Of a stretch of 64,000 nt of DNA, positions 17,175 to 25,859 are shown piece after piece (positions within the stretch are counted from its first letter, which is position 1; each line of letters starts with the position of its first letter). The notes beneath the pieces were generated by a model that saw only the letters and a program-made list of their open reading frames with translations, had not been told where the DNA came from and did not search any database. The stretch spans positions 27,128 to 91,127 of the forward strand of contig WGNO01000053.1 of the NCBI GenBank assembly GCA_016124525.1, given 5' to 3'. The position numbers and the translations under genes were made by a program. This DNA comes from Nostoc sp. RI_552. GTDB taxonomy: Bacteria > Cyanobacteriota > Cyanobacteriia > Cyanobacteriales > Nostocaceae.

Positions 17175-18086
17175 ATGTCCAACCAACGCAAAATTCAAAG
17201 TATATATACTGACGGTGCTTGCACTGGTAACCCTGGCCCTGGGGGTTGGGGTGTCGTAGCTTTCTTCAGTGATGGTGAGATCCACGAAATGGGTGGTGCT
17301 GTCAGCCATACCACCAATAATAAAATGGAAATGGAAGCTGCGATCGCGGCTTTAAAATTCTTCCATGCATCTGCACAAGCGGAATCTATCACTCTCTATA
17401 CCGATAGCGAATACCTGATTAACTGCGTGACTAAGTGGTTACCAGGATGGAAAAAAAGGAGTTGGAAAAAAGCCGATGGTAAACCTGTCCAGAACCAGGA
17501 ACTTTTAGAAATTCTGGATCAACTCAATACAGGAAAAATAAATTGGCAGCATGTCCGGGGACATTCTGGTAACATAGGTAACGAGCGTTGTGATGTGATT
17601 GCTCGCTCCTTTGCTAGCGGTCAAGTCCCATGTCTACAAGAGTTATGCTTTATTGATTCCTACAAATCTTTACATTCTTCTGGTGAGGCCAATGTAGAAA
17701 ACATAGCTGATTATGAATGTAACTCTACAATACTCAACGAAAGTACAGAATATAACAGTACTTTTATATCAGATGTAAACGTTATGGAACCATCCACCGC
17801 ACCATCTGCGGCCGCAAATGAAGAAACCCAGTCTACAACAAGGGTCAAACAACTCAGCAACTTGCTGGAGACTCTGCGGATAGCTGAGGAAATTTCGGAA
17901 AAAGGCTACTTGATCACTAGTTCTGAATTAGCAGACTTGATGGATGTCCACGCCAGCGCTGTTACCAGTAGGGGAGACCAATGGCGCTGGCGGAACTGGA
18001 TTGTGTCAAGGGTCAGACGGGAAGGAAATCAAATTCTCTGGGAATTGGAAAGAGGGGATCGCTTAGAAACTGAAGACGAGTCGTAA
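17175..18086 (+). CDS. rnhA: Ribonuclease HI with C-terminal extension
   Basis: This enzyme cleaves the RNA strand of RNA-DNA hybrids. Counted from Met at 17175, the active-site acids are Asp13 (YTDGACTGNPG), Glu52 (MEMEAA), Asp77 (LYTDSEY) and a fourth in NERCDVIA near residue 140. The preceding Met at 17139 adds 12 residues not seen in RNase HI, so the internal start is preferred. Residues about 155-303 are an extension: a polar linker, then a predicted helical domain (ITSSELADLMDVHASAV) resembling a DNA-binding fold, ending WRNWIVSRVRREG. This extended form occurs in cyanobacteria. It converges with cruG. Confidence 0.92.
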   Translation: MSNQRKIQSIYTDGACTGNPGPGGWGVVAFFSDGEIHEMGGAVSHTTNNKMEMEAAIAALKFFHASAQAESITLYTDSEYLINCVTKWLPGWKKRSWKKADGKPVQNQELLEILDQLNTGKINWQHVRGHSGNIGNERCDVIARSFASGQVPCLQELCFIDSYKSLHSSGEANVENIADYECNSTILNESTEYNSTFISDVNVMEPSTAPSAAANEETQSTTRVKQLSNLLETLRIAEEISEKGYLITSSELADLMDVHASAVTSRGDQWRWRNWIVSRVRREGNQILWELERGDRLETEDES

Positions 18087-18147
18087 TTCGCAGTTCGTAA
18101 TTAACAAAAGAGTCAAGGTGGAAAACTCATGACTCAGCACTCGCCAT

Positions 18148-19332
18148 TCAGTTATACTTTCTTCCTCGCCATTCCCGTGGGGTGTGAAATGCTGATAAGA
18201 AGATTCGCAGTACAGCTATGGGGTCAGCCAAAGGAGAGAACCAAAATAACCAGCCACCTTGAGCATTTTTGCGGTGGTAAGAAGGTGCGATGGCTAGTAG
18301 CATAGCAAAACGAATTACTAACAGAAATACATTCAGCCATAATAAGAGGGAATGGGAGGAAATTAAAAAGCAAGCTGGGACGACTAATACAGGTAAACCT
18401 TGAACTGCAAAGAGTAACCATAAATCGCTCCACAGTTGAGCAGATGAGGATGCATCTTTCAAGTCGAGACTGCGCCCCCATTCTTTCCAAGTTTCTTTTG
18501 CTCCCTCATACATCCGCACCTTGAGGACTTTTGCGCCGTCTAAAAAGCCCACTTTAAAGCCTTGAGATGCAATATATCGGGCTAAAGTGACATCATCACA
18601 AAAAGAATTACTAGCACTGGTATAACCACCCACTGCGGCTAAAACAGAACGGCGACACAAAAAGCATTGCCCATTTGCCATGACTCGTTCTGGTTGTTCG
18701 GTTGCGATTCCGGCCGGATCGAATCGGTAAAGCAGAGTCATTAATAATGCTGGTTGCAGCCAGCATTCACCGGGATACTTAAGAATAAACTGAGGTGATA
18801 GAGAAACCAAATCGTATCCTTGTGCTTCTGCGGTTTTGACCAAGCTAGCAACTAAACCTGGATCTGGTTGGGTATCAGCATCCATACCCAGAAACCACTT
18901 GCTGGCTTCAGAACTATGCAAAAAGCCGTTATGCAAAGCCCAAGGGCGACCTACCCAATGATCCGGTAAGGGGTCATCTGTGATTAGACGAAAACGAGGA
19001 TCTTGCTGCTGTGCGGTTTTCACTAAGTCTGGGGTACCATCCTGGGAATTACTATCTACTACAATAATTTCCCGGACTTCGTAACTTTGCCGACTCAAGC
19101 CTGATAACAAAGGACTAACGCGCAGAGCTTCGTTTAAGGTGGGAACAACTACGCTGACGGTACCCAAAAGATCAGGAGTTGGCTGTTGGGGTTGAATGGG
19201 GGGATGCCTTCTTGGCCCCTTTACCAGGCGGGAAAGTAAAATCGCGGTTGCTGGTATTTGGATAAGTAGCAATAGAAAAGTTGTGACGCTTTCTACTGTT
19301 AAAGCGTTTTCCACAGTAAAAATGTTTTGCAA
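18148..19332 (-). CDS. cruG: Glycosyltransferase, CruG-type (myxol 2'-O-glycosylation)
   Basis: This 394-residue family-2 glycosyltransferase is membrane-anchored. An N-terminal hydrophobic segment (about 15-35) precedes the GT-A domain, with VVVPTLNEALRVSP near 59, VVDSNSQDGTPD near 94 and the metal-binding MDADTQPDP near 154. Further hydrophobic segments lie near 305-350. CruG attaches the sugar at the 2'-hydroxyl of the carotenoid psi-end in myxol glycoside synthesis. The assignment depends on its position directly after cruF (79 bp, same strand), which is the usual pairing in cyanobacteria. Confidence 0.8.
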   Translation of the reverse strand: MQNIFTVENALTVESVTTFLLLLIQIPATAILLSRLVKGPRRHPPIQPQQPTPDLLGTVSVVVPTLNEALRVSPLLSGLSRQSYEVREIIVVDSNSQDGTPDLVKTAQQQDPRFRLITDDPLPDHWVGRPWALHNGFLHSSEASKWFLGMDADTQPDPGLVASLVKTAEAQGYDLVSLSPQFILKYPGECWLQPALLMTLLYRFDPAGIATEQPERVMANGQCFLCRRSVLAAVGGYTSASNSFCDDVTLARYIASQGFKVGFLDGAKVLKVRMYEGAKETWKEWGRSLDLKDASSSAQLWSDLWLLFAVQGLPVLVVPACFLISSHSLLLWLNVFLLVIRFAMLLAIAPSYHRKNAQGGWLFWFSPLADPIAVLRIFLSAFHTPREWRGRKYN

Positions 19333-19411
19333 TGGGAATGGTAATTACACAAAAAATTGGCCAGGGGACATAGAGTATCATTTCTCTTCCTGGTCTTCCT
19401 GTCCCCTAATT

Positions 19412-20320
19412 TTATTTCAAGGCAACTTTAATATTTGCCACTGAAACATCATTGATTGTTGATTCTGCTTCAACTTGAGCAGATAGGGCTGACCCTTTTG
19501 ACCAAAGTGCTAGAGAAGGAGCTACACCTAAGAGGAAACCTAATATTACAGGAATAGAGAATCCTGCGGCCAAGCTCATGACTGTAGCAAAGGCAAAGTT
19601 AGCTAAATACACTACTAAGGGTACATTGAGTTGCCATCGCTCAAATTTGATGGGGTTATTTTTCCATAGCAAAGCAGCTACAGTCATAAAGACTGCACCA
19701 GTACCCAACCAACCAGCAAAGTTTTGATAGGGCATTCCAAAGAAAGGTCCTGGTTGTTGCCAATACCAGAAGGGCAGAGAAGTTTGGCTCATAGCAGGGT
19801 CTAGTACAAAATCCCAAGAAGTCAAAAGTAGAGAACCCAGGACAATGGCACACAGATGTCGCCACCAGCTGGGTTTTGTGTCCACTTGTAAACCAGCACG
19901 TGCGAGTAAATAAGAAACGCATCCCACATAAAACCATGACAGGGGAATTGTGAATGGCACTAAACCAGCAATTTTGTAGCCTAAGCCGCTGAGATAGCTG
20001 TAGTGACCGAAGGGAAATCCTGTACTGGTTCCTAGTAATTCACTGATTAAAGAGATACATATTGCAGGTAGCATAAATCCCAAAATTCTACCCAAACCCA
20101 AAGTGCGCAAGCCATACAAAAATACAGCTGCTGTTCCCAAGATCATATAGACTACACCACCCCCTGACATACTCCACTGCATGGCGGTTTGTCCAATTTC
20201 AGATAAATGGAAGATTACCTCGGCATTGGGTACAACCAGCAGTATACCCACTAATCCAAACACCATTGACACGATATGACCAATGAGGCATACGCGCTCG
20301 GCGATTACAAGTTGTTTCAT
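19412..20320 (-). CDS. cruF: Carotenoid 1',2'-hydratase CruF
   Basis: This 302-residue integral membrane protein has seven or more hydrophobic segments and the carotenoid-biosynthesis (DUF422/CruF) family pattern. Marker stretches are SELLGTSTGFPFGHYSYLSGLGYKIAG (about 113-139), with its Glu/His residues, and TSWDFVLDPAMS near 183. CruF hydrates the psi-end of gamma-carotene-type intermediates, the step before CruG glycosylation in the path to myxol glycosides. It is the first gene of a two-gene unit. The protein start at 20320 leads directly into a membrane segment. Confidence 0.85.
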   Translation of the reverse strand: MKQLVIAERVCLIGHIVSMVFGLVGILLVVPNAEVIFHLSEIGQTAMQWSMSGGGVVYMILGTAAVFLYGLRTLGLGRILGFMLPAICISLISELLGTSTGFPFGHYSYLSGLGYKIAGLVPFTIPLSWFYVGCVSYLLARAGLQVDTKPSWWRHLCAIVLGSLLLTSWDFVLDPAMSQTSLPFWYWQQPGPFFGMPYQNFAGWLGTGAVFMTVAALLWKNNPIKFERWQLNVPLVVYLANFAFATVMSLAAGFSIPVILGFLLGVAPSLALWSKGSALSAQVEAESTINDVSVANIKVALK

Positions 20321-20720
20321 AATGATTCCTTAACAAGATATGACGTTTGGCTAATCGGCTGTTAATAGTTTACAAATGTTTACGCAAATATTTAACTAGT
20401 TCGTGCCATCATTCTGGTGCAAGTGGTTGGGTTGTCTTGACCAGAGGATAACAGCCTATTGATTTCATCTGGGAAAAATAGGATGATAAACCTATAGTCT
20501 AAGCCATTGCAGCCAAAATCTATCAAAAGAAATACAGGTTTTTTTTAGTTAGCCTTTGTAATTTCATGTATGGGCTTGCTGTTGGCGGAGGGCTGCGTTA
20601 GCCCGGGTAAATTCATTGGAATCCCTTTGAAACAAGAATCCCCATAGCTAAAAGCCGGGGGGATTGTCAGATCCAATACTTGTTCAATCAAGCTTCACCT
20701 GCTAGTGATTAAACCAACTC
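20321..20720. other. Intergenic region between cruF and a small membrane-protein gene
   Basis: The 400-bp divergent gap holds dispersed repeat copy 2 (20575-20670). The promoter of cruF must lie in its left part, but no hexamers stand out. No RNA gene or extra coding frame was recognised. Confidence 0.5.
20575..20670 (-). repeat. Dispersed palindromic repeat, copy 2 (hairpin inverted)
   Basis: Read on the minus strand, it has the flank ATTCTTGTTTCAAAGGGAT and AATGAATTTACC seen in copies 1 and 3. Its hairpin, CCCCCGGCTTTTAGCTATGG followed by GG, is the reverse complement of the hairpin in the other copies. The flank orientation is unchanged, so only the hairpin is flipped. Confidence 0.65.
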
Positions 20721-21152
20721 ATGGTCAAAACACTTCCTTGGACTTCTGTGGTGCTATTACTGTTTAGCTACAGTACATTGGGTTGGGCATTATCGGAAGT
20801 ACAAGCTTCTTGGTATGTGTGGTTAACTTGCATGTTTGGTATTTTGCTGTTAGTGGCTAGCTTAACTGTTCCTTGGTCGGCTATAGCCAAATATTCGAGT
20901 TCATTGGTGGGATCAAACTTGCGGACTTTTGCTGCTACTACTTTTGGCGCATTATTGTTTTTTTTAATGCTGGCTTGGTTCCGAAGATTTCTTGATAGTT
21001 TGCTGATTATTTCTGCTGGGATATTGGCAAGAATTGACTTTCAAACTGCTGGGTTTAAACAAGAACAAGTTTTTCTAATTATTTTTATATTTTCTTTAGG
21101 TGGTTTAGCCTTGGGGAAAGCACTGCACGTGGTACTTTATCATTACTTTTAG
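20721..21152 (+). CDS. Small integral membrane protein, unknown function
   Basis: This 143-residue protein has four hydrophobic segments (about residues 6-24, 31-50, 70-92 and 113-135). A short charged stretch with FRRFLDS lies in the middle. No family motif was recognised; similar small membrane proteins of unknown role are common in cyanobacteria. The ATG at 20721 has only a weak ribosome-binding site. After its stop the reading frame shifted by one base stays open to 21304, which could mean a frameshifted longer gene. It converges on rpmA. Confidence 0.7.
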   Translation: MVKTLPWTSVVLLLFSYSTLGWALSEVQASWYVWLTCMFGILLLVASLTVPWSAIAKYSSSLVGSNLRTFAATTFGALLFFLMLAWFRRFLDSLLIISAGILARIDFQTAGFKQEQVFLIIFIFSLGGLALGKALHVVLYHYF

Positions 21153-21403
21153 TTTTTCAACTATCCAAAGATTTGGTTAAAATTGCCGTGTTTTTGGGTT
21201 TGAGTCCGGGTTTAGATTTAAAAATCGCTCCTCAACAGTTAACCAAGAAGCTTGATAACCATCATCCCAAGGTGCCAAACAAATATAATTTGATATATCA
21301 CTAAATCTTCATGGGTTTTAATTTTTCTTGGTTCTTCTTCCTTGTCCACTTTCCTTCGTTATCTAAGGTGGGGGTTACCCACCCGACTAATGTTCTAGTG
21401 GAT

Positions 21404-21685
21404 TTAAACAGTTGCTGCTTCAACTGGTGCAGCCACTGGATAAACACTGACTTTTTTGCGATTTTTGCCTTTTCTCTCAAAGGCAACTAAACCGTCAATT
21501 AAGGCAAACAAAGTGTCGTCGCTCCCAATCCCAACATTGTTGCCAGGGTGAAATTTGGTACCGCGCTGACGGACGAGAATATTTCCCGCTAACACAGTTT
21601 GACCACCGTAGCGCTTTACACCCAGGCGTTGAGCATTAGAATCGCGACCGTTACGAGTACTACCTGTTCCTTTTTTATGAGCCAT
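21404..21685 (-). CDS. rpmA: 50S ribosomal protein L27
   Basis: This 93-residue protein is the L27 component of the large ribosomal subunit, near the peptidyl-transferase centre. The N-terminus [20 protein letters not shown] is characteristic, and the [10 protein letters not shown] segment follows. The last part, [16 protein letters not shown], is the variable tail. It is the second gene of a two-gene operon with rplU, with 24 bp between them. Confidence 0.97.
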   Translation of the reverse strand: MAHKKGTGSTRNGRDSNAQRLGVKRYGGQTVLAGNILVRQRGTKFHPGNNVGIGSDDTLFALIDGLVAFERKGKNRKKVSVYPVAAPVEAATV

Positions 21686-21709
21686 AATTACCTCTTGTGT
21701 TATTTGTAT

Positions 21710-22111
21710 TTATTGTTCAGCAACAGCTTCTGGGGGGGAAGTTTCAATGACAGGAGGTTCAGCCGTTACACCTTCTGCAGCGGTAAACACTGTACCATTT
21801 AAAGTAATGGAATCAATCATGAGTCTGGTGATTTCCTGGCGATGGCCCCGTTTTTTGCGGGTTTTCTTTTTCGGCTTCATTTTATATACCAGGACTTTGC
21901 GACCTCTAAGATTGCGTACCACTGTTCCTTCTACAGTAGCCCCTGCTACTAACGGCCTTCCAATGGTGACTTCGCCGTGGTGCTGTACTAGTAATACTGA
22001 ATTTATTGTAACTTTTTCTTCGGCTTCGATATGGAGTAATTCAATATCGTAAAAACGACCTGGCTCAACTTTTAGTTGCTTACCGCCAGTTTCAATAATT
22101 GCGTAGGTCAT
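21710..22111 (-). CDS. rplU: 50S ribosomal protein L21
   Basis: This 133-residue protein is L21 of the large subunit. It starts [18 protein letters not shown] and carries the family-typical [21 protein letters not shown] segment (about residues 73-93) that contacts 23S rRNA. A cyanobacterial-type C-terminal extension of about 30 residues, rich in Glu, Ala and Pro, follows. It leads the rplU-rpmA operon. The 5' untranslated region can form nested stems between 22136 and 22213. Confidence 0.96.
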   Translation of the reverse strand: MTYAIIETGGKQLKVEPGRFYDIELLHIEAEEKVTINSVLLVQHHGEVTIGRPLVAGATVEGTVVRNLRGRKVLVYKMKPKKKTRKKRGHRQEITRLMIDSITLNGTVFTAAEGVTAEPPVIETSPPEAVAEQ

Positions 22112-22439
22112 GGAATTGTCCTTGAAGTTGCCGTACAGGTAGCTGGCTTTAAAGGCGATTTATCTGGTTTTGATTAATCGCTGTTGCTAGCTTTTGTGTG
22201 ATATGTCTACCTGATCCGAGCAGGAATTAGACAGACAAATTCTGATTCTATTTTATTAGATGCCGTTAAGTCAAGTTAAAAGTATATTTTGGGATTTTGC
22301 GGAATCTTGATAATTGGCAATGTAGTTACTAAGTGCACAGATACACAGACATAAAGAACAGCACAAATAAATCTGAGTAACGCATATGGTTGCTCAGATT
22401 TTCTCTTGTTTCTTGATGATGCCATCCCTGGGAATAAAT
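22112..22439. other. Intergenic region upstream of rplU
   Basis: The part next to rplU (22136-22213) is the structured leader listed separately. The rest up to 22439 is AT-rich and lies downstream of the small membrane-protein gene on the same strand. No further gene was recognised. Confidence 0.5.
22136..22213 (-). promoter_or_regulatory. Structured 5' leader of the rplU-rpmA operon
   Basis: Three nested pairings are visible. CAGGTAG (22136-22142) pairs with CTACCTG (22207-22213). AGCTGGC (22141-22147) pairs with GCTAGCT (22186-22192), with one A-C mismatch in the RNA. The inner stem 22155-22164 with 22172-22181 has nine of ten pairs. They lie 25 to 102 bases before the rplU start, where ribosomal-protein autoregulatory leaders are found. 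No known riboswitch class was matched. Confidence 0.45.
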
Positions 22440-22733
22440 TTACCTATGGAGCAAATCAAAGAAACCGTAGATACTAATTAAAAGTAATAATAGTGCTGTG
22501 AACTGGGTGATTCTTGTTTGAGGGGAAGGGGCCATGGCTTCCCGTACTAATATGGAGGCTGAGGCTCCCACTACGAGGCTCAAACCCAATATTAAATAAG
22601 GTATGTCTGGTAAAATAGTGGCTATAACTAACATTGCGATGGCTAGGGTGAGCATTAATAACTCTACAAACCGGGGTGGGTTGTATTGGCTAGCTAAAAT
22701 AAAGTTGTTTAACCAAAAGTTCCACAATCTCAT
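22440..22733 (-). CDS. Small membrane protein, unknown function
   Basis: This 97-residue protein has three hydrophobic stretches, at about residues 25-42, 46-62 and 77-92. Short polar links, including SPQTRITQF, join them. No known motif was found. It lies 80 bp downstream of chlI on the same strand and may be read through from it, although an 11-bp inverted repeat at 22767-22805 stands between them. The composition resembles a conserved cyanobacterial inner-membrane or thylakoid protein, but that is inference. Confidence 0.65.
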   Translation of the reverse strand: MRLWNFWLNNFILASQYNPPRFVELLMLTLAIAMLVIATILPDIPYLILGLSLVVGASASILVREAMAPSPQTRITQFTALLLLLISIYGFFDLLHR

Positions 22734-22766
22734 ATTCAGCGTTGAGTGCTTCTTAGTTGAGTGGTG

Positions 22767-22805
22767 AGTGTTGAGTTATGAAGTAGCTTTTCACAACTCA
22801 ACACT
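22767..22805 (-). terminator. Hairpin between chlI and the downstream small gene
   Basis: AGTGTTGAGTT (22767-22777) and AACTCAACACT (22795-22805) form an 11-bp perfect stem with a 17-base loop, 9 bp beyond the chlI stop. No T-run follows on either strand, so it may attenuate or stabilise the mRNA and not act as a full terminator. Confidence 0.4.
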
Positions 22806-22813
22806 TAAAGCTT

Positions 22814-23938
22814 TTAATTTCTCGCCCCTAACTTTTGACCCACACCATTTTTTTTGGTCGCATCATCTTCTGGTGGTTCCATACCAAAGACCCGGGCAAA
22901 AGCTTTTTGTACTTTGTAGCCAGAATCAATGGATTCTAAAGGATCTTTCCGCAATCTATGACGCAGACATAAAGTAATTACACGTTTAATATCATCAACA
23001 GTGACTTGCCTACGACCTTCAAATGCAGTTAATGCTTTGGCGGCGCGGTTGCTAACAATATCACCACGTAGACCATCTACATCTAGTTCTGAGCAAATTT
23101 CCGAAACTTTTACTCGCTGGTCGTATTCAATTGTCACTTCTGGCAACAATTTTTGAGCATTAACAATTTTTTGTTGCAATGCTTCTTGTTGAGATTTGTA
23201 TTTCTCTAGAAATGCAGCGGGATTTTGGTCAAATTCTGCTCTTTGTTCCACAATTTGCACCCGCAAAGGTGGTTCTTTAACAGTGTGGATTTCTGCGTGC
23301 ATTCCAAAGCGGTCTAGTAGTTGGGGACGCAGTTCACCTTCTTCTGGGTTACCAGAACCTACAAGTACGAAACGTGCTGGGTGACGAATGGAAATACCTT
23401 CCCGTTCTACAGTGTTCCACCCACTGGCTGCGGAGTCCAGCAGCACGTCTACTAAGTGGTCGTCTAGCAAATTGACTTCATCCACATAAAGAATGCCTCG
23501 GTTAGCCTTGGCCAGCAATCCTGGCTCAAAGGCTTTGACACCTTCGGATAAAGCCTTCTCAATGTCGATGGTACCGCAAACACGGTCTTCCGTGGCTCCC
23601 AATGGTAGGTCTACCATTTGAACTTTTTTGTGAGCTACAGGAATTTCCGCCCCTTGTGCTAACATTTGGCGGACTTCATCGCTCATCACATCGGGGTCTT
23701 TGGGATCGCTGTTGAAGGGGTCATCGGCAACCACAGGAATTTCTGGTAGTAAATCAGCCAGGGCTCGGATAGTGGTGGATTTGCCGGTGCCGCGATCGCC
23801 CATAATCATTACACCACCGATTTTGGGATCAATCACGTTCAACAGCAGCGCCAGTTTCATTTCTTCCTGTCCCACAATGGCTGTAAATGGAAATACCACG
23901 CGACGCGCACTTGACGTGGATTGAGCAGTTGGAGTCAC
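22814..23938 (-). CDS. chlI: Magnesium chelatase ATPase subunit I
   Basis: This 374-residue AAA+ ATPase is the I subunit of Mg-chelatase. It acts with ChlD and ChlH to insert Mg into protoporphyrin IX for chlorophyll synthesis. Walker [10 protein letters not shown] is at residues 47-55. The insert with [12 protein letters not shown] and [17 protein letters not shown] (about 92-122), Walker [15 protein letters not shown] near 148 and sensor [19 protein letters not shown] near 195 are all as expected. Length matches plant and cyanobacterial ChlI. An isolated ATPase subunit gene is normal for cyanobacteria. Confidence 0.97.
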   Translation of the reverse strand: MTPTAQSTSSARRVVFPFTAIVGQEEMKLALLLNVIDPKIGGVMIMGDRGTGKSTTIRALADLLPEIPVVADDPFNSDPKDPDVMSDEVRQMLAQGAEIPVAHKKVQMVDLPLGATEDRVCGTIDIEKALSEGVKAFEPGLLAKANRGILYVDEVNLLDDHLVDVLLDSAASGWNTVEREGISIRHPARFVLVGSGNPEEGELRPQLLDRFGMHAEIHTVKEPPLRVQIVEQRAEFDQNPAAFLEKYKSQQEALQQKIVNAQKLLPEVTIEYDQRVKVSEICSELDVDGLRGDIVSNRAAKALTAFEGRRQVTVDDIKRVITLCLRHRLRKDPLESIDSGYKVQKAFARVFGMEPPEDDATKKNGVGQKLGARN

Positions 23939-24443
23939 TAAATTACCTTAACCATATTTTTCTGATTACAATTCTTTATTGTGCCACAGTTAGGGGGTGG
24001 AAGAACATGATTGAGGTTCAGTGGCAGATTTGATTAAGGTAGGCCAGTTTTGCCCAAAAAGCCTGTGACATCCTTTGCTTTGTATCCTTTGTGCTTAATT
24101 TTTTAAATTCTCCTGGATAACCGACAATGCCTTGTGTAAATTAAATTCACATATTTGACATTCTTTGGATGTGATGTGGATGGGTCATTTTAATTTCAAA
24201 AGTCAGTATCATTTAACTAAGCCCACTGTAAGAGGGGGATTGGTGAAAAAAACTTTGTGACCAAAAGTGGAAAGGGCTAGGTCAATTGAGCAAAAACAAA
24301 GGCCGATTGTTACAGCGCAGTAGAAGTTTATTCTTAGTGCCCACTGGGAAATTGTCAAATTTAATCCTATAGAGCTATCGAATTTCACTTGCTATCCCTC
24401 CCCGAGCTGCTTTGTTGATGTCGGGGTATCTCCCATAAAAAAA
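23939..24443. other. Intergenic region upstream of chlI and the AbrB-type gene
   Basis: This 505-bp divergent gap contains the promoters of both genes. A 6-bp stem CCCCGA (24400-24405) with TCGGGG (24421-24426) lies just before the plus-strand gene and could occlude its ribosome-binding region. No coding frame or RNA gene was recognised in the remainder. Confidence 0.45.
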
Positions 24444-25640
24444 ATGAAACAAAATCTCAGTGCTGCTTCTGTCCCAGAAGAAACCACTCATGACAAGCCA
24501 AATATTCCCCAAAAAAAGTTATCTCTAAACAAAGTCATTATTCTCAGCTTAGAAATGTTGCTGGCAATACCTTTGGGTTTAGGTTTAGTTAACTTAAACA
24601 TCGGCGGAATTGCTTGGATATTCGGGGGAATTGCCTCTGGGGCAATGGTTTTACAAACAAGTCGCATTCTATATCAATATTCCCCAAAGCCTAATCGAAA
24701 TGCGAGAAAGGTAGGAATGGCACTGGTAGGCTTGACTGTGGGTGCATCTAGTAGTAGTGGCAATTTAGCTAGTCTGGCTTCTGCAATTCCCATATTTATT
24801 TTTCTGACTTTATTTTTGCTAGTGTGCGGTAGCTGCATTGGCTATATCTACTCGCGCTTGAGTAAAACCAATTTATTAACATCCATGCTGGCCACAGTTC
24901 CCGGTGGTGTGGGAGTTATGTCATCTATTGCGGCGGATTATGACCGCAATGTGACTCTTGTCGCTTTAATTCAGGCAATTCGCGTGACATCTGTAGTATT
25001 ACTGATTCCGTTAATTGCTCGGTCATCAGTTGACGCTGATGATGTTATCAACTTGCCAAAATTATCTGTTACGGATGGATTACTGAGTTTTGATACTTCT
25101 CAACTAGAATTACTTTTATTGGCACTGCTGGTTACCAGCTTGGTAGTTTATCTGGCTGGATTATTTAAATTGCCAGCTGCGGAGTTTTTTGGTGGCTTAG
25201 TAGTTGGTGTGGCGTTTAATCCTTTGCTCCATTCCCTACTTATTTTGGATGATGTGAATTTTAGTCCGCCAGGGTTTGTCAAATTATTAGGTCAAATGCT
25301 GCTGGGAATTACCATTGGTGAGTATTGGGGAGATAAACCTAATCTTGGTAAAAGAGCTGTAGGTTATGGGTTTATGTCTGTGGCTATGACTATCGCTGCT
25401 GGAGGGATGGCTGCTATGGTGGCCATGGAATTAACTTCTTGGGACTGGTTAACTTGTCTGTTAGTTACAGCACCGGGAGGAGCACCAGAAATGATTTTGG
25501 TATCCCTAGCACTAAATCATGATGTAGAAATTGTCACAACTGGCCATTTAGTACGACTTATTGCTATTAATAGTTCCCTACCGCTATGGATATTTTTGTT
25601 TCGCCGTCTTGATAGCCAGTTATCAGAGTCAGTTTATTGA
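24444..25640 (+). CDS. AbrB-type integral membrane protein (AbrB duplication family)
   Basis: This 398-residue protein has ten or more hydrophobic segments in two related halves, each with a Gly/Pro-rich motif: LATVPGGVGVMSSIAADYDRN (near 150) and VTAPGGAPEMILVSLALNHD (near 345). That arrangement defines the AbrB-duplication membrane family, sometimes labelled ammonia monooxygenase-like or regulator in error. Its transport substrate is unknown. The N-terminus (about 35 residues) is polar. Dispersed repeat copy 3 begins right at its stop codon. Confidence 0.8.
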   Translation: MKQNLSAASVPEETTHDKPNIPQKKLSLNKVIILSLEMLLAIPLGLGLVNLNIGGIAWIFGGIASGAMVLQTSRILYQYSPKPNRNARKVGMALVGLTVGASSSSGNLASLASAIPIFIFLTLFLLVCGSCIGYIYSRLSKTNLLTSMLATVPGGVGVMSSIAADYDRNVTLVALIQAIRVTSVVLLIPLIARSSVDADDVINLPKLSVTDGLLSFDTSQLELLLLALLVTSLVVYLAGLFKLPAAEFFGGLVVGVAFNPLLHSLLILDDVNFSPPGFVKLLGQMLLGITIGEYWGDKPNLGKRAVGYGFMSVAMTIAAGGMAAMVAMELTSWDWLTCLLVTAPGGAPEMILVSLALNHDVEIVTTGHLVRLIAINSSLPLWIFLFRRLDSQLSESVY

Positions 25641-25800
25641 CACTCCCCACAGCTAGAAGCCGGGGGATTCTTGCTTCAAAGGGATGCCAATGAATTTACC
25701 GACGCTAAGGTGCCGCTCCGGTAACAGCAAGCATTTTCACCGTCTGTTTGACGGCTGGAACATCTGTCTAAAGTCTGGGGCTTTGGCTCGTTTTCCGGTA
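25641..25800 (+). repeat. Dispersed palindromic repeat, copy 3 (most complete)
   Basis: It starts with the hairpin CCCCACAGCTAGAAGCCGGG, then ATTCTTGCTTCAAAGGGAT and AATGAATTTACC. It ends with a second palindromic block containing GGGGCTTTGGCT and CCGGTA. The two ends together look like a transposase-less IS200/IS605-type element of about 160 bp. It begins immediately after the stop codon of the AbrB-type gene. Confidence 0.7.
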
Positions 25801-25803
25801 GGC

Positions 25804-25845
25804 CCATGACCAATGACTAATAAGCAATGAGCAATGAGCAATAAC
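25804..25845 (+). repeat. Heptanucleotide tandem repeat (STRR type)
   Basis: Six in-phase 7-bp units follow the pattern CCATGAC, CAATGAC, TAATAAG, CAATGAG, CAATGAG, CAATAAC. Such heptamer tracts are widespread in heterocyst-forming cyanobacteria. This one abuts the ribosome-binding site of the DUF1838 gene. Confidence 0.8.
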
Positions 25846-25859
25846 TAAGGAGACTGGAT

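Noticed and set aside
19656..19937. Minus-strand 93-codon open frame inside cruF
   Set aside because: It is an out-of-frame reading of the conserved membrane protein and lacks gene signals.
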